NCBI GenBank assembly: GCA_004794785.1
Contig: SJOL01009432.1
Coordinates: 247,817-311,816, forward strand
DNA: 64,000 nt
Reading direction: 5' to 3'
Source of the DNA: Opisthorchis felineus
Lineage: Eukaryota; Platyhelminthes; Trematoda; Opisthorchiida; Opisthorchiidae
In this document: piece after piece, positions 15,301-28,400 of the stretch
Numbering within the stretch: the first letter of the stretch is position 1
Layout: each line of letters opens with the position of its first letter
Notes under the pieces: model-generated
What the model was told of the DNA's origin: nothing
Databases searched by the model: none
The model's input: the letters and a program-made list of their open reading frames with translations, nothing else
Made by a program: the position numbers and the translations under genes

Positions 15301-18300
15301 CCGATAGAAGGCTTGATGGGCACGTCCACATTTGGCCTCGTCATGAATTGAACAGAATTTCCATGCTGGAGCAGGGAAGCTTCTTTAAACCCTCAAGTCC
15401 AAAACAAGCTCCGTGGCCAATCAGAAAGACTCGTAAGACGTCGAAGAGACCACCACAGGAACCTTCTGGTGGAGTCGATTTGTTCAAGCGGAGTAGCCGG
15501 TCTCCTAGACCTCCTGTACCCGGGCCTTCAGTACACAATGTATGCACAACTTTTACCGCAATCCTATTTGAATTAGTGTTGTTTGCAGTGTCAGCATGAA
15601 ACAGCAGCCAAACATAATGACAGACACTGACCGGGCAGTCAGCATTAGAGTGCGAATTCGACCAGAACTAATTTGGCGACGAAACGGATGAAAAATCAAT
15701 CACTAAACTACAATGATCCGAATGAGTCAACAGAAACAAGCATAAGTAGTTACTTACAAGTTTGTTTCCCTGGGTCTGGTGGTTGACTTTTCGTAGTAGA
15801 CACCATATTTGCTTCTGGAGATGTGCACGACCAGTGGTGACGATCGATCGGCTGTGATCCGCAATCTCAGCATACACACTGTATACAGGTAGGAGATCTG
15901 GTAACCCGCATTCGGTGAAGGGCAGCTGTGCCATTGTCGGACAAGTCCCAGTTTTGCCGAGTACTGTGTGGGTTGGAGATGTAGAGGAACCATCAGAGCA
16001 GCTTGGAAACAGATAATCTTTGTTGTCGTTGTCTGTGCTGCAAAAAGTCATGTCTCGTAGAAAGCTGTCGGTCCCCGAATGGTCCTCTCCAGGCGTACAA
16101 ACGGGTAAATAGGACGGGGTACACAAAGGACAACCACAACTGCACAGAGCAATACAGGGTCCGGAAGCTTGGCCCCGATTTCGTCCACTGTCTGCTTGTC
16201 GAATTCCACGTTGGGAACTTCGAGGTGATGCGTAGGAAAAGGTGGCCGAAAGCTTGTCAGACATTTGCTGTGGAGAGAACTGTCTTAGCAAATCATTAGA
16301 TTTTACTTCCACATCAGCGGACCCTGAAGTTAATCCAGAGTTTGATTGTACGAGGCCACTCTTACTGTCCCAGTCTGAAAATCCTGAGCGTGGAAACGAC
16401 AACGAAGGACAAAAGTCACACCCCAGTAAAGCACTCCTGTCGGCGTCAGATAGAGAAGCAAACACGGCAGCCGCGGCAGCATTGCTCCAAAGTTCTGCTT
16501 CCTGACACAGGAGGCGAAAGCAGGACATGGAGGTAAGTACGGTCTCTAAATCTAGTGACCACAGATAGGTGAAAAATACGGTTTCCAATTTGATCAGAGC
16601 CATACGGTTGCGCTTGGAATTCACACTAAGTGGTCCGAGAAGTGGATTTAATTCAGTTGTGGGTGTCGACTGAGAGGAGATTCCAGTCGTGTCTACCCCG
16701 CTCTGCTTGGACGGAACTGTAAAGGCCTGGCACGCTGGAAGGAGATGGGAAGATCGAGATTGACCGTACAAGCGATCAGAAGCACACTGAATGTTCAAGC
16801 TGAAATACCCTATACCATCACTATGCCTCTATCGATTCCTTCTCTTGTCTACGTAATGGTCATAGCCAGTGCTTTTTGTAAACTTGTATCAAGATTAACG
16901 GATAGAGCGAATATACTTTTTAGTTCGCACATACACATCAGAGGCATGCGTGAAGATTAAATCAGGAGTTTATTATCTGTTAAAGTGCAAAGGTTGACTG
17001 GTGAACACTGTGACGGCTGTGACACATTAACAGCTGAAGGATTGATAGAAAAGGAAGATGATGTGGCACAAAATATGGTCACCAATCAATACGCAGCAGT
17101 CTCCAGTATAATGGGGATGCTTACAGACAAGGTACAAGAATATGTCAGCTCAGAGGTTAGGATGCGAGCCCCTGAATGACAAGCTAGCGACTCGAATCCT
17201 GTCCCGGCTTTTCAACTGTTCCCGCGCATGTTTGAGCAGCTTGGGAGTATATACACCCTGGCTACCGCCCAGCTGTGACACCGCTTCAGGGTACGCCCAC
17301 CATATAAGCTGGAGATACCCCCTAGTTGCGCATGCTTAGGCAGAAACGATCGAAAGGCCAAGATTAGTAGCTCACGCCTTAACAAATGAGCTATCTCGAA
17401 CCCTCGTGGGTTGTTTAGCAGCTATGTAGCTCAATAATATAAAAGTATCATTTACACTACAAGTTCAAGGCTCTAGTAGAATTGAGTTCGAAATAACGAA
17501 TACCACTAAATATGGCGCGTCCGGTAAACCGACCTATCCTCAGTTTTGGTGAATTTTAATGTGCCGTTTCACAGTTTCTATTTTTACTGCTTAAGAAATC
17601 AGCAATAAAACAGAATGAAGGACAAGCTATTCACCTTCAGCGCTAGTTGCAGCCGCACCGCAAGATGTAACCTGCATCACAGGAGAAGTCTTGGTACAAG
17701 GTGGGATGTTTGGTTCAGTGAGAGGAAAGCCAGTATCACCACCGGAAGTGGGCGTATCACTTTTATTCGCTCCAGGTGCCGAACCAGGGAAGTTGATACA
17801 GTCGCAGTTTTGTTGTAGGAAATTAACTCGGCAAATGAGGATCTCGCGCAGCCACTTCAGTACATCGCAAGAGTTGGGTATGTTTCGGTTGATCAGTTTC
17901 TGGGCAATGCTGTAAAGAAGTTGGGGACTGCAGAAGAGCGGCAAGGTGTTAATCACTCGGACAGCACACGGAGGGAGGGATTTTGTGAAGTGGTACTGGA
18001 GATAACTAAGTAGAATAACGGGGGAGGGGGTGACTGCAAAAAGGGTACAGGCGGTCGCAATCAGTGTACGTGCGAGAAGATTGAAAATTGGGAGAACTCA
18101 ACCCAGATTGTCATCAATACTCTTTCCAACACTTTACGATGGCAAGCGGAGTAACGTTAATCCAACTAAGATCCGTTAAGTGTAACACCGGACTATATAC
18201 TCTTGACAAAGCTAACGGTGGATAGGTGCTGTTATCTACGCTATACTACAGTGGAATCTCACCGAAATCACTTGTCACGATACGCTGAGATCTACGCGCA

Positions 18301-21300
18301 TGTGAAATAACGCATCTGCATTCAAAATTAACGTATTTGAAAGCAAGCACCCTCCTGTTACCAAAGGAAGGATGAGCCATCAAAGGAACATTTAATATAA
18401 ACTGTGAACAACGACCAGCGTTGAAATTGGCGTATAGACATGCCACTAGCACCCCCTCGTGGAATTGGAGAACCCCGAAAACTAGGCCGAGAGAAATAAC
18501 TGATTAAATGACGCACTGTAACACTGTGCGAAAAAAACAGATAGAGATCATGCAACGATCTACATAGAACCTGGAAAATTTACCTGATCTCCCAAAAGGC
18601 TTGGGCTGGTGAGTGTAGGTTCCACAAGCGGATATTGGCAGGTTGATGCAGACATAGTAAGGCATCCATGGCCTCTTGAGCTAGTTCGGTCATGGTAGAT
18701 TGTTGAATTAAGGACATGAGACCATTCATCAATTCAAACGTAGCCTTTTGTGCATCTGTACTCGGACGACTCTGTGGACACTAGTGGATGGTGGCAGATG
18801 GAATAAAGCCAAAGGCATCGATAGACAACAGAATGTTTCCAAAGAAAATGATCAAAACATTCAAGCAAGAGTCAAAGAGAGTAGAACCTTCTTACTCTGT
18901 ACTGAACATGTTCCTCATGCGACATGCGGGAAAGAAGCGGAAAGTAGAAAGCAGCGAGAACTGAACGAGAGAAGTTAGTTTGGATCAGACAGCTTAGGGA
19001 GGATGCCTGAGTCCATATATTGTGGTTCGAAGAAGTACGCAGTTTTGGAAGTCCTGCGCTTTATGCGGTTGGTTCTGCGTGGTGGAAAGTAAGATGAATA
19101 TTTCATGCAGAAGCGAGAAACGTAGCCGCTGATGTCTTTGTGCCCGATTTTTCTCTGTTTCTAACAGACCTTTCTCGCATATCCTCACTTTGTGACGAAA
19201 CTCCGTACGGTTGCTCGACTGATAAGCACTATAAGACCCCCGACCACGGCTGCTGGCGGGGACGATAAGGGACTGTCGCTCCAGGGGGGATAAGCTGTCA
19301 TTGGTATCGCATGTCAGTGTTTCTTTATGAAATAAAGTGCACCTTATATGAAATTCAGGGTTATATCTTAATTTTATATCAACAACAGTGTGGCAGGTGA
19401 TGCAGAGACAGTGTCCCGGCCGTTTCTGACAGAATTCAATCCAGGGGGGATACAACGGGAATTTGAAGAAACCAAGAAAAACCAGTGAATTTAGAAGGGT
19501 GGCTGTAAAGAGTCTTGGAGTGTTCTATAAGAGATGCGTGAGACGTTGGGAACAGAATACCATCGACCATTCAAGGACACTGTGGCAGTTGATCACCAAT
19601 ATATATGGTATACTGCTGTCAATGATGATATTGATGGTGATTCATGTTCACACGATTGGCAGTGGAGATCAGCCGGTAGACAGCATCCAGAAAGAGCTAT
19701 AGTTTCTCGTGTAACTGTTTTCTGGAAAATACGTAAGTCTTAAGAAACCCCATAACAACGCGCTTTGATGAGACTAGTCTGAGTTTGTCACAAGAGGGAG
19801 ATGGTACCACCGATTGCGTGTCTACGCCACGTTGGTGGTGGGCATAAAGATACCTACCCATATGACAACTATGTAATCCTTCGAAAATAAGGAGGGACAG
19901 CGTAGTACTGGTGTGTACTATTATCCAAAAAATGTACACAAGCTTTTCACCATTGAATTGCATGTTCTCTGGGAGATTTGAACAGTGTCCGTTCATTTAC
20001 TTCATTCGGCTACTTCACTTAAAGCCGTCTGTAACCTTGTTATGCTGGGCAAATTGTACTTTCAAATCACCGGCCTTGAACCGTATCAAAGCACATCCAC
20101 CGTATGCTGCGCTTTCTGGTCGTACCGTCTAACTGCATATCCAAACGACAAAGTGTGAGGCTATCTGCACTGGCGCAGTTGATGGCAGTATTGCTACTTG
20201 CAGTTGTTCGCAGTGCTGCTGAAACAAGCCGATGAGCATCGAGTGTGTGTTAGAAATGGCAGATCAACAGCTACACATGTTTATGTGAGCCGGTGCCAAG
20301 AAGGTACAATCGGGAAGCATAAGACCTTGGAAAGACAGTGTGTCAGATTATATTTGATTACGGAAATTACACTTTACTGATTCGATTCAGTAGCGGAGCT
20401 AACTAAAGTAATTTCCAGAGCTCAGCTCGCACCATTATTGTTACGTTTTTAAGTGACTGTCCCTGAATCACGATGAGTCGCCCGCATGGATGTCTCGGAG
20501 GGCAGCTCCTCACGAACGACTAACAGATCTGCTCAAGTTGCGACCAAAAACCAATTTCAATAACCACGTGGCTAACAAGCTGTTCCATATGGACGTTGAC
20601 GGCAGTAAGTCACGTCTTCAGTTGTCCTTCGAGGTGACAACGTCATCCTTGACATGATATGGAGGTTAAGGTTTGTTGAGAAATTTCAGCACTACCCCGG
20701 TGTAATGGGCATTCATACCATTGAAGACGTCGTTCTTGACGGACCTGAAATAGGTGTAATAGGTCACGTTACTTGACGCTTTCTCCGGATGATGAACTTT
20801 TAGTAATTTTCTTAAGCACCAGCGGTTTCCGGAAGAGGCCACTTTTCTCAATCGCAAATTAGGATCCACCGGATCGTGCCAAACTTTTCCTTTTTAGTTC
20901 ATATCAACGCAGGACATCTAAGAGCGGATATGGGGTGAAGTAGTAGTTATCCTTCTGGCTTGTTAACCGTGTAAACAATAATCATTGATTTTCCCAGCAA
21001 TGGCACATTATATTCTCTTCCATCCGTCGCTAGAAGGAGGTGGAGTCAAACGTGGTAAGTGATGGAACTTGAATCCAAGCGGCACGGTAACTATTAAGTA
21101 ACAACTTACGTAAAGCATTAGCAGTGGATTCGCGTTGATCAGACGAACCATGTTCAACAACAGGTTGTACTTGCCCATGAGGCTGTCTTCCGTCTTATCT
21201 TTGTTTTTCAAGTTCATTTTATCCCGAAATGTCAAGCACTGGTTGAGACGAAAAGTAAAAGAGAGGGAGGATAGCAGGGAGAAACGCAGGTACTTATTCG

Positions 21301-22414
21301 GTAGTTCCCACTTGAGGAGAAAAAAGATGAGTCAACATGAAAATGTCTTAAACTTGAGACAATAAAAACAAAGTAATGATCCGAAGAAAGCCTGAGTACA
21401 CGCTCTAACGTTTCTATGGCGGTTGTCAAGGAAAGACACCAAAAGTCTAGGTTTTGAACAAAAATAAGTGTGATAATAGAATTTGCAAGCCGGACCCGAC
21501 CTCTTCACGTGGAAAGTCTACTTTGAATTGGGCCTCCATTTCACGCTGCAAAAATCAAGTGGTATGCGCTAACCTGAGCAATCCGAAGCGGCGGATTGTG
21601 GTTGACTCGATTGAGTGTTTCCAGGAACATGGTGCGAATTTCAGTTGATTTGGAGTAGAACGGGCTGACATCAGGCCACCAAGATAAGCGGGGCTACAGA
21701 GGATACGAGAGCAGAGAAGCGGAAATTGCTGAACAGGTTTGAGATAAACGAAGTCGGAAAGGGTTTATGAGAAGCGTTCTGTGACAGTAGATAACAAGGA
21801 ATGAGGAAGTCCGTGGTGCAGTCACTTTTACGAAATTGGTTGGTAAGGTTAGATACAGCGTGTGATGATGGAAAAAAAACGAAACTTGCCCACTCACACA
21901 ACATTTACGTTTACTACTTAGGCTAGGTGAAATGAGAAAACGAGCGGTCATCATGTAGAGAAGGTGAAACCACGTTCACTAATTAGGGGTTTTCAGTTGT
22001 TTCCGGAGTGCCACTTCCACACTCAGGCGGAAGTGGAGCAGTAGAAAATTGATTGGAGCAACAAAAAAGACGGGGGATCCTTGCAGAGGCCACTATTGCA
22101 AAACGGTTTTAGTCACGAATGCGAGCTGAAAACTGAGATCACAGTAGGAAGTGAAAAACCGTCATTCTACGAAGTAGGCTGCCTCACCAAGTAATAGCAT
22201 TAGGGAACAATGTCAGCAAATGAAGTTCCCACGATAACCCTACTCTTATAGTTTAATCAGAAGCGCAAACAAGTACGCCAGTAAGCCGATACAAAAAAGC
22301 ATTGGACATGCAAGCTGATTGTTGATGAGCGTAAGATTTCGGTAGAAATCTAGCATGGAGATCACAACCTGCCGGGATTATCAGCAGCAGCAAGATAATC
22401 TAACAACATATGCA

Positions 22415-22448
<34 letters not shown>

Positions 22449-25400
22449 TTAATGATAATGATAATAATTGTTCAGCTGTAGCACCCTTTCGGTGCCTAGC
22501 TGCCATGCCACCCGAAGGAAGCACGAGGGCTGGGATACTGCCAGGTTGCCCAAGCCTAGGCAGGGAAAGTCGAAATGCAGAGGTCGGTTTCGGACCACGG
22601 ACCTTCCAGTCAGTGAATCCGCGCTCTAACCACTGAGCCATCTCTGAGCCACTGAGCCCCCCTTCACACTCCTCAGCCAGACGACTGAGGTTAGCTGTGC
22701 GGTTTTAGAGCTACGCCCGTGCGCGTTGTAGGCGCTCACGACCAGGCGACGCTCATGGTGCGTTCGTAACATGTGGACCACCACCACATATGAACTTTCA
22801 ATCTTACGCAAAATAACACTTTTGTCTCCTGCGAGTCTAACAGTAGAGAAGCATTTGAGCCTAAAACAAACTAATTGCTGGTACACTGAACACGGTCAGT
22901 GATGTACAGGTCCAGTTCAAGAAAATGAACAAACCAAGCATGCAGGTGAATGAAAAACAATTCGGCCATACCTATTTGGTTGATAAATCATGGTGATGAG
23001 GCATAAAGACCACAGGATATGTTCATCAGTATTCTTCAAGATAGAGCTCTTCGATGAGCGGTCAATACCATGAAGTGTGCGCGTCAGTTACAACCTGGTT
23101 TGCTATCATCTCAAACGGCACCCCTACAGGAGGCCCGATAGACCTTCTTCATGACGGTCCCACTTGGTACCGAAGAAATATTGCAGATTGATCTCCAGGT
23201 AGTGCACAGATAAGGGGCGACATCTCTACTTCACTTGTTTCACCGTAACCTAGCAACACCTTAGCTACAGTGCTTCCTCATCATCATCATCACTGACAGC
23301 AACAGCAGATAAGAACACCGGAGCATTCACTGCCTTATAAACACGGCATCTCATTTGAATAAAGCTTTGTAATGGGAAGGAAAAAAGTGAGGCAGGAAGA
23401 GAATTTAAGGTTAGTCTACCGCAAACATCCGAGGTGCCTACATCTCCAACACTCAGTCAGAAAATCTGGATAGAAACTGACAGCATGCACGCCGTTGACA
23501 TCGGTTAGCCGCCGTATTGTTCAGTGTCTCCAGCCAAACACAGGGAGGGCAACGTGAATGCCATCCTGGAAGGCGAACGGCACCAACGCCACCTAAACTT
23601 TTCGTAACATCCTTTTCTCCTTTCTGACATGTCAACTTCTGTCCACCTCTAAGTTTCCATCATTCCGAATTGCGCGCCGAAAGCAGCGCTCGTCTCGGCA
23701 GGCGATAACTCGGTATTGGTAACACATGGCCCAGCCACCTTAACTCGCAGTTGTGGATGCCTTCCTACGGACTAAACAACGGTTGTGTTCCAAGTTCAGG
23801 ACAGCCGAGAGATATTATTTTGATTCACATTAATTCAACAGAAATGACAAAGAGAGATGAATAAATTACGATCATCGACCACATCAAATGTAGGGGGAGG
23901 ACTCACCTGGGTAATGATGCGATACAATGCAGACACCAAGACAGTGTGATAGATTGCCGGTGAACTCGTCTGGAGACATACCTTCAATAAATTCTTATTG
24001 TGCGGAGTAATTCGAAACGAGGCCACGAAAAATTCCGTCAACAACGCCTCGGTCTCTGCCAAATTCTGGCTGTTGCGAATGTAGGGTTTTGCCGGATTGA
24101 AAAGCAGGTTCTTCAAAGGTGAAAATGAAGGTATCTCAAAGACAGCTGTTTCTGTTACAGGTAGCTTACTCAAATATGGGGAAATAGGCCCTCCAGAACT
24201 ACTAGAACAGACCTTTTAGTTCCTGAAAGGATTTACCTCTTAAGGAGGGAATACCACAATGACCGTGAGCTTGGCTCTTTGCCTAGATTTGCAATCTGAC
24301 TACCATAAAAAGGGCCGCAGACATCGCTGGCATCTCGGCACACCAGCGTGCGACCTGAAGGCGTTCACATAAGCAAAACTTAATTCGGGTTGATAGTTTA
24401 TGGTCAATGTAGCACTTTAGGGCGTGCAGTACAAGCCGTGCAGTCAGAAAACAACGTATGATAACCTAATATTCATCGAGTCTCCATTAGTAACGCTACG
24501 TTCGTCGTAGTATTAGAATACTGCTTTTTTACCAAATTATTGTTTTTCTTCTCGGTTAGGTCCAATTAAGTGGCATCGATCCAGATCAGAGGATCTGCTG
24601 ATCATTGTGCAGGCTTAGCATGTTGATGCATTGATGTGTCTCAGATGTGAATATGTAAAGCTACGAATCGTACCTAGGTTAGTTGCTCTACAAGATGTGA
24701 GAAGTTTCACTACCCAGAAAAAGGTGGTCAAAAGTATATAGAAAACGTACAGAACACATCGTAGGTGATACATATTATTTATTGCCTTCAAGCGAAATCA
24801 GCTCTGCCGAGGAGGCGTTTTGGTGTTTCTTGTGAGATGAGAGTATAATAGTGGGTACAAAGTTATTCTTCTAAACTAACAACTCAGCTACTTGAAGTAT
24901 GAAAGTCAAAAACTTTGGTCACGTGGGGAACATCGGAACACTTTCCTGACTTTAACGCGGCTGATTGAACAACCTAGTATATGTTGGATCTTGAGGTGAA
25001 AATTTAAAGTACGCACTGTAGGAACGAAGGGACGACCAGCGGTGCGAACAAGCTGCTGGTGTACCGCTTGTGGGGGGGTATGCTCTACCAGATGGGCCAC
25101 CAGTTACGCAGTCCCAGGCGATATTGTGGCCTTGGTATGTTTTTAGACGAAATTCGACTTGATTTTCGATTAACTGCATCTGCTTTCACCTCTTCGAGAG
25201 ATGGCTTGCGTTTATGCTTTTGTGGCATAACAGTTACCAATTCTGCATGAGTCTCATCAGTCTCTGGTTCTGCTTCGGAGCTGGCCACATCCCCACTGAG
25301 GGAAGTTCTTCCGGCTGGCTCGAGAAACTCTACGCCATCCCACTAACGAGGTCCACCATATTCGGATTCGTGGTTGGAAAAGGCTGAGATGGAGGACGAT

Positions 25401-28400
25401 GTGGAAAATCCACTACTGTCAGTAAGTATGCTATCACCCGAAAGAGAGACGGAATCTTCCTCCCCGGAAGACACATCTGACGCATGTCTCATTTCTGAAT
25501 CCAATGTTTCACATGGTCCCACAACGGCGGGAGTTTCTGGTGGCATCAACCAACGCTCTATGACAGACGCGACATAATCTACATCCGCTAAAGAGTAGCG
25601 GTGCGAATGCTTTCGAGTTCCTGCGACAGACGTCTTAGATTCGGGTAACATGAGGCGGGGATCTAGGTCTTCCAACAGAGTTGACCTGATCAAAAGCTTG
25701 ACACGGCGACAATACCAACGAGCAGGGTGCAATGGTAAAATTAACGGAAGAAGACGATGGCATCGACGAACTGCGCAGGCAGGACATGTTAACCAAAGCG
25801 GGTCTGCAGTCTGTTTTAAAGGAGTGGAAATCAGCAGAGCGAGTCGCGCTGTGTCCACTAGCATGCACCGATTGACCAGTGATAAAAGAGACAGACGCAT
25901 CAGTTGCTGCGGCGGCGGAAGCCATGAACAATGACGTGTCTGCTGGTGAACTGATGTTCGAGAACTGTCGACGTCACCAGAGAACCTCTTGTGTGACTTC
26001 TAGCTCTACTTTATGGCGATAAACTGTCTGACGTCGTAGGCTATTCCGCGGTACTCGGCCAGTTCGAGTAGCTTTTTGAAGCAGAATATTGGGGCTCGAC
26101 AGCGCTTACATAAAACAGTACTAGAGACAGACACGAGGAGAAGGGTCGAGTTATGGTCCATGAAGGACAAGGCATTCTAAGTAGATAGAAGAGGCAGCAA
26201 TATCGAACTGAATTTCGAAAAAGCGAGCCAATGACAAAATTAGTACCCTGTTAGTGTACCAGTAAAAAATAATGCAACGGATTCCCCGGAAAAAATGGTG
26301 ACTGAAGTACATTTTCTAGTTTCACTATCAAACCGCGGCTCGCTCCTATGGCCTCCCTGAGGGCCACACACACCCGGTTGCATTTACCAATGAATTGTCT
26401 CTGTATTAAGATGTGGAATCACACTGAGCTTCAGTGTGATGCAGATAATCTTCATTCTAGTGAGCAGGAGCTATGTGTCTGAGTAGACTCGACCGTCAGA
26501 AGTCTCCAAATGAACTCAAGTCATTGAATATCAGTGAGGCCAACATTGCTCAAAATGTGTTTCAGCATGACGAGGTGTTTCAATAACACAAAGAATAACC
26601 CAAAGATCGTTAAATTAGCGGGTAGAATGGAGAATTTCATGAAACCTTCCTAGAATAAGACACATGGCCTGTGTGTTATTTGATGCTTCACTTGCCTGCA
26701 GATCAGCGTACACAGAATGCACCAGAACGAACAGAACGTTATTGCGATCGTTGATGTTGATATATGATGACGCTTTGCACAAGTTGACTGCAGCTAACAA
26801 GGCTGCCTCGGTGATAACTGGCTTTGAGCTGCCACCGCCATGGCCATGAGTAGACAGAGCTTTGCGAACCTGAACAGAAAAGTTTGAGAATTAACGCATG
26901 GTTGCTAGGTATCGTAATCGGGGTAATGCGAGTAAGGTCAGGTCGTCTAGTGTGAGCTGAACATAAACCTCGGAAGAAACGAAAGGTTTAGAGTTTGTGC
27001 CTCAAGTTTTCCCATTTTTAGCTGTCTTTCGTGGGCATTGGAGACTGTGTTTAAGTCGATGTACCAAGCTCCGAAAACTCCCTGACCAATCAATACCATG
27101 TTATGAGAAATCTGTAACTGGATTAATCAAACCAGTGAAGCACACCGATAAAATAACCAACAGACACGGAGGGATACAGTGAAGGTGGTCACTGGTGCTG
27201 TCAAATCGCCAGTGCGCAACCATTAATGTGAGATGTTTAACACCGCCGTCAGCTTCGTGCTCAGGTTAAGCCAAAACGGTTATTTATACATGCTACAAAG
27301 TCGAAGGCTGCCAGATTCCCTAACACGCCGTATTAGACGAACGCACAGGAGGAAGAAGAGGTCGACTTAATACTAGGATAGCGAACATCATAGCAAGGGA
27401 CTGCTGAGGTTGATGGGATGAGTTCCAAAAAGTGACGCACTATAATCATTTCCTATAAAGCATGTACACTGGATCGGATAAAACTCGAGCATCAAACCAA
27501 TGAGTTCAATGTTCAGCAACATTCACTAGGTACCGACTTCAAGTAGGTTGCAATTACCCTGGTTTAGTGAATGTGAATTATGTTTCGTGCCTCTTAAATG
27601 TCGTTAGGGGGCAATAGGTAAATCACTGCTAGTCACACATTAGTCACTCCGTCTGAGTCCTTGAGTATTCCTAATGATGATTCAGGTCTAACCGCAGTGA
27701 CTAAGCTACCCATCTGTCTTCTTACATACCGACCTTTGATGAGATTTCTGCAAGTCCTCGTCCTAAAAGTGCTGAAGTGAAGCCTACAGTTCAGAGTCAA
27801 AAAGCTTAGTAACTGGGGGTTCTGTCCTCCGATATAAAGATGATATTCACAACTGCGCTTTATCTCGTGGAAGTCACGAACGGTATGTTCGGCTTTTATT
27901 ACATTTTTGAGCAAAACTTTCTGAATTCACGACAGGACAGTCGCTACTACACACCCTTCAACTCCCTGTAACAATTAGGCCTGACTTTAAACCGGCTACA
28001 TTGCTAAGCCTGCAGAGTCACCACAGTGTAAACTCTACAAAATGGCTAGATGACACTCTCCACTGATACCTTAATTTTAGGGAAAATCCCGGTTACATTC
28101 CACAATGGTGAGCTATGCTTGATTTAGCGCAAAACAGCTTAAAGTAATTTGGACGGATGGATCAGAGTTTTCATAGTTAAATTCTGATTGTAGGGAACAT
28201 GGTCCAAGATTCAGAGAGTATTCATGGGTTGATACTGAGCATGGTGTAAGTGAATCTAGGACCGACAACCGAGTGATCGAAAATCAACTGAGAACTTGCG
28301 ATTGGCCCACTTTAAGATGACAGCTAACCTAATTCGTAGGTGTAGTCAGCGGACAGATATGGACTGTTTGATTACAGATACGCTCCCGAGGTTTACGCGG

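Larger units (their letters stand above)
345..21573 (-). other. NF1 introns with no recognised content
   Basis: The introns at 345-2008, 2221-2524, 2686-4394, 5642-8190, 8297-9506, 9837-10993, 11317-12393, 12712-14341, 14915-15757, 17928-18583, 18772-21109 and 21239-21573 were read on both strands. Short open frames occur, but none resembles a known protein or has paired splice sites in phase. No SINE or reverse transcriptase fragment was recognised in them. Confidence 0.6.
21694..23906 (-). other. NF1: NF1 intron with SINE and microsatellite
   Basis: 2.2-kb intron between window exons 8 and 9. It holds a SINE with an (AAT)n tail near 22.4-22.66 kb. Nothing else is recognised. Confidence 0.7.
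24111..26695 (-). other. NF1: NF1 intron with a long unassigned open stretch
   Basis: 2.6-kb intron between window exons 7 and 8. It contains a protein-like minus-strand stretch at 25085-25900 (listed separately). The rest holds nothing recognised. Confidence 0.6.

Noticed and set aside
20666..20869. Minus-strand open frame of 67 codons between NF1 window exons 10 and 11
   Set aside because: No similarity to NF1. Exons 10 and 11 already join in phase with no missing human sequence.
22381..22641. Minus-strand open frame with leucine run over the SINE
   Set aside because: The leucine run is the (AAT)n tract read in reverse. The rest is SINE sequence.
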